Part shown: positions 12,575 through 12,603 of the stretch, piece by piece
Numbering within the stretch: position 1 is the stretch's first letter
Layout of the letters: each line of letters opens with the position of its first letter
Source: CAYZDV01 sp964477275
GTDB taxonomy: Bacteria; Acidobacteriota; Aminicenantia; Aminicenantales; Aminicenantaceae
NCBI GenBank assembly: GCA_964477275.1
Contig: CAYZDV010000054.1
Span: 1-12,603, forward strand
Length of the DNA: 12,603 bases
Reading direction: 5' to 3'
Position numbers and translations under genes: made by a program
Notes under the pieces: generated by a model
Database searches by the model: none
What the model was told of the DNA's origin: nothing
Seen by the model: only the letters and a program-made list of their open reading frames with translations

Positions 12575-12603
12575 CGTCCGTCCTCGCTGATCTGTTTTCC
12601 CCC

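Noticed and set aside
1..12603. CRISPR array, prophage, toxin-antitoxin or defence system
   Set aside because: There are no regularly spaced direct repeats, no integrase, transposase, nuclease or toxin-like proteins, and all long genes are assigned to housekeeping families.

Overview
The window is ordinary bacterial chromosome with mid-range GC. It holds eight recognisable protein genes, two tRNA genes and a few short inverted repeats. There is no phage, CRISPR array or complete transposon. The organism looks like an uncultured heterotrophic diderm bacterium: GyrB carries the long insertion in its TOPRIM half that is usual in Gram-negatives, both tRNAs lack an encoded CCA end, and GTG and TTG starts are used beside ATG. 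Acidobacteriota or Aminicenantota, or a deltaproteobacterial lineage, would fit, but this is a guess from style and not a placement.

Layout, left to right. Positions 28-80 hold a long, nearly perfect inverted repeat built from two GGGACAGTCCC palindromes, followed by about 300 bp with no convincing gene. On the + strand come a HAD-family phosphatase (387-980), then a class V aminotransferase (1120-2265) translationally coupled through a TGATG overlap to a DUF362 ferredoxin-like protein (2265-3350). A minus-strand tRNA-Pro(CGG) abuts this operon, with a minus-strand Obg/DRG-type GTPase with a TGS domain (3521-4540) beyond it. A 330 bp divergent intergenic region then carries a perfect 14-bp palindrome, a good sigma-70 promoter, and a 21-codon upstream ORF whose stop overlaps the gyrB start.

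The centre of the window is a gyrB-gyrA operon (4872-9725) closed by a strong intrinsic terminator. That terminator is built on the same GGGGACA(G)nCCCC core as the repeat at the left end. Next is a long-chain acyl-CoA synthetase with its own promoter and a strong ribosome binding site (9843-11642). It converges, with a 9 bp gap, on a minus-strand coiled-coil zinc-ribbon protein of the DUF164/CdsZ family (11652-12365). A CAT-anticodon tRNA, probably the lysidine-modified tRNA-Ile2, lies 20 bp upstream of that gene and has a textbook promoter.

The genes are mostly core housekeeping: DNA topology, translation-linked factors, fatty acid activation and small-molecule metabolism. I do not see a clearly new multi-gene system. 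The points most worth checking are the gyrB upstream ORF, the two tRNA promoters that seem to place transcription starts at or next to the mature tRNA 5' ends, the tRNA-zinc-ribbon co-transcript, Val at the GyrA position 83 quinolone site, the HAD/aminotransferase/DUF362 cluster, and the dispersed GGGGACA repeat family.
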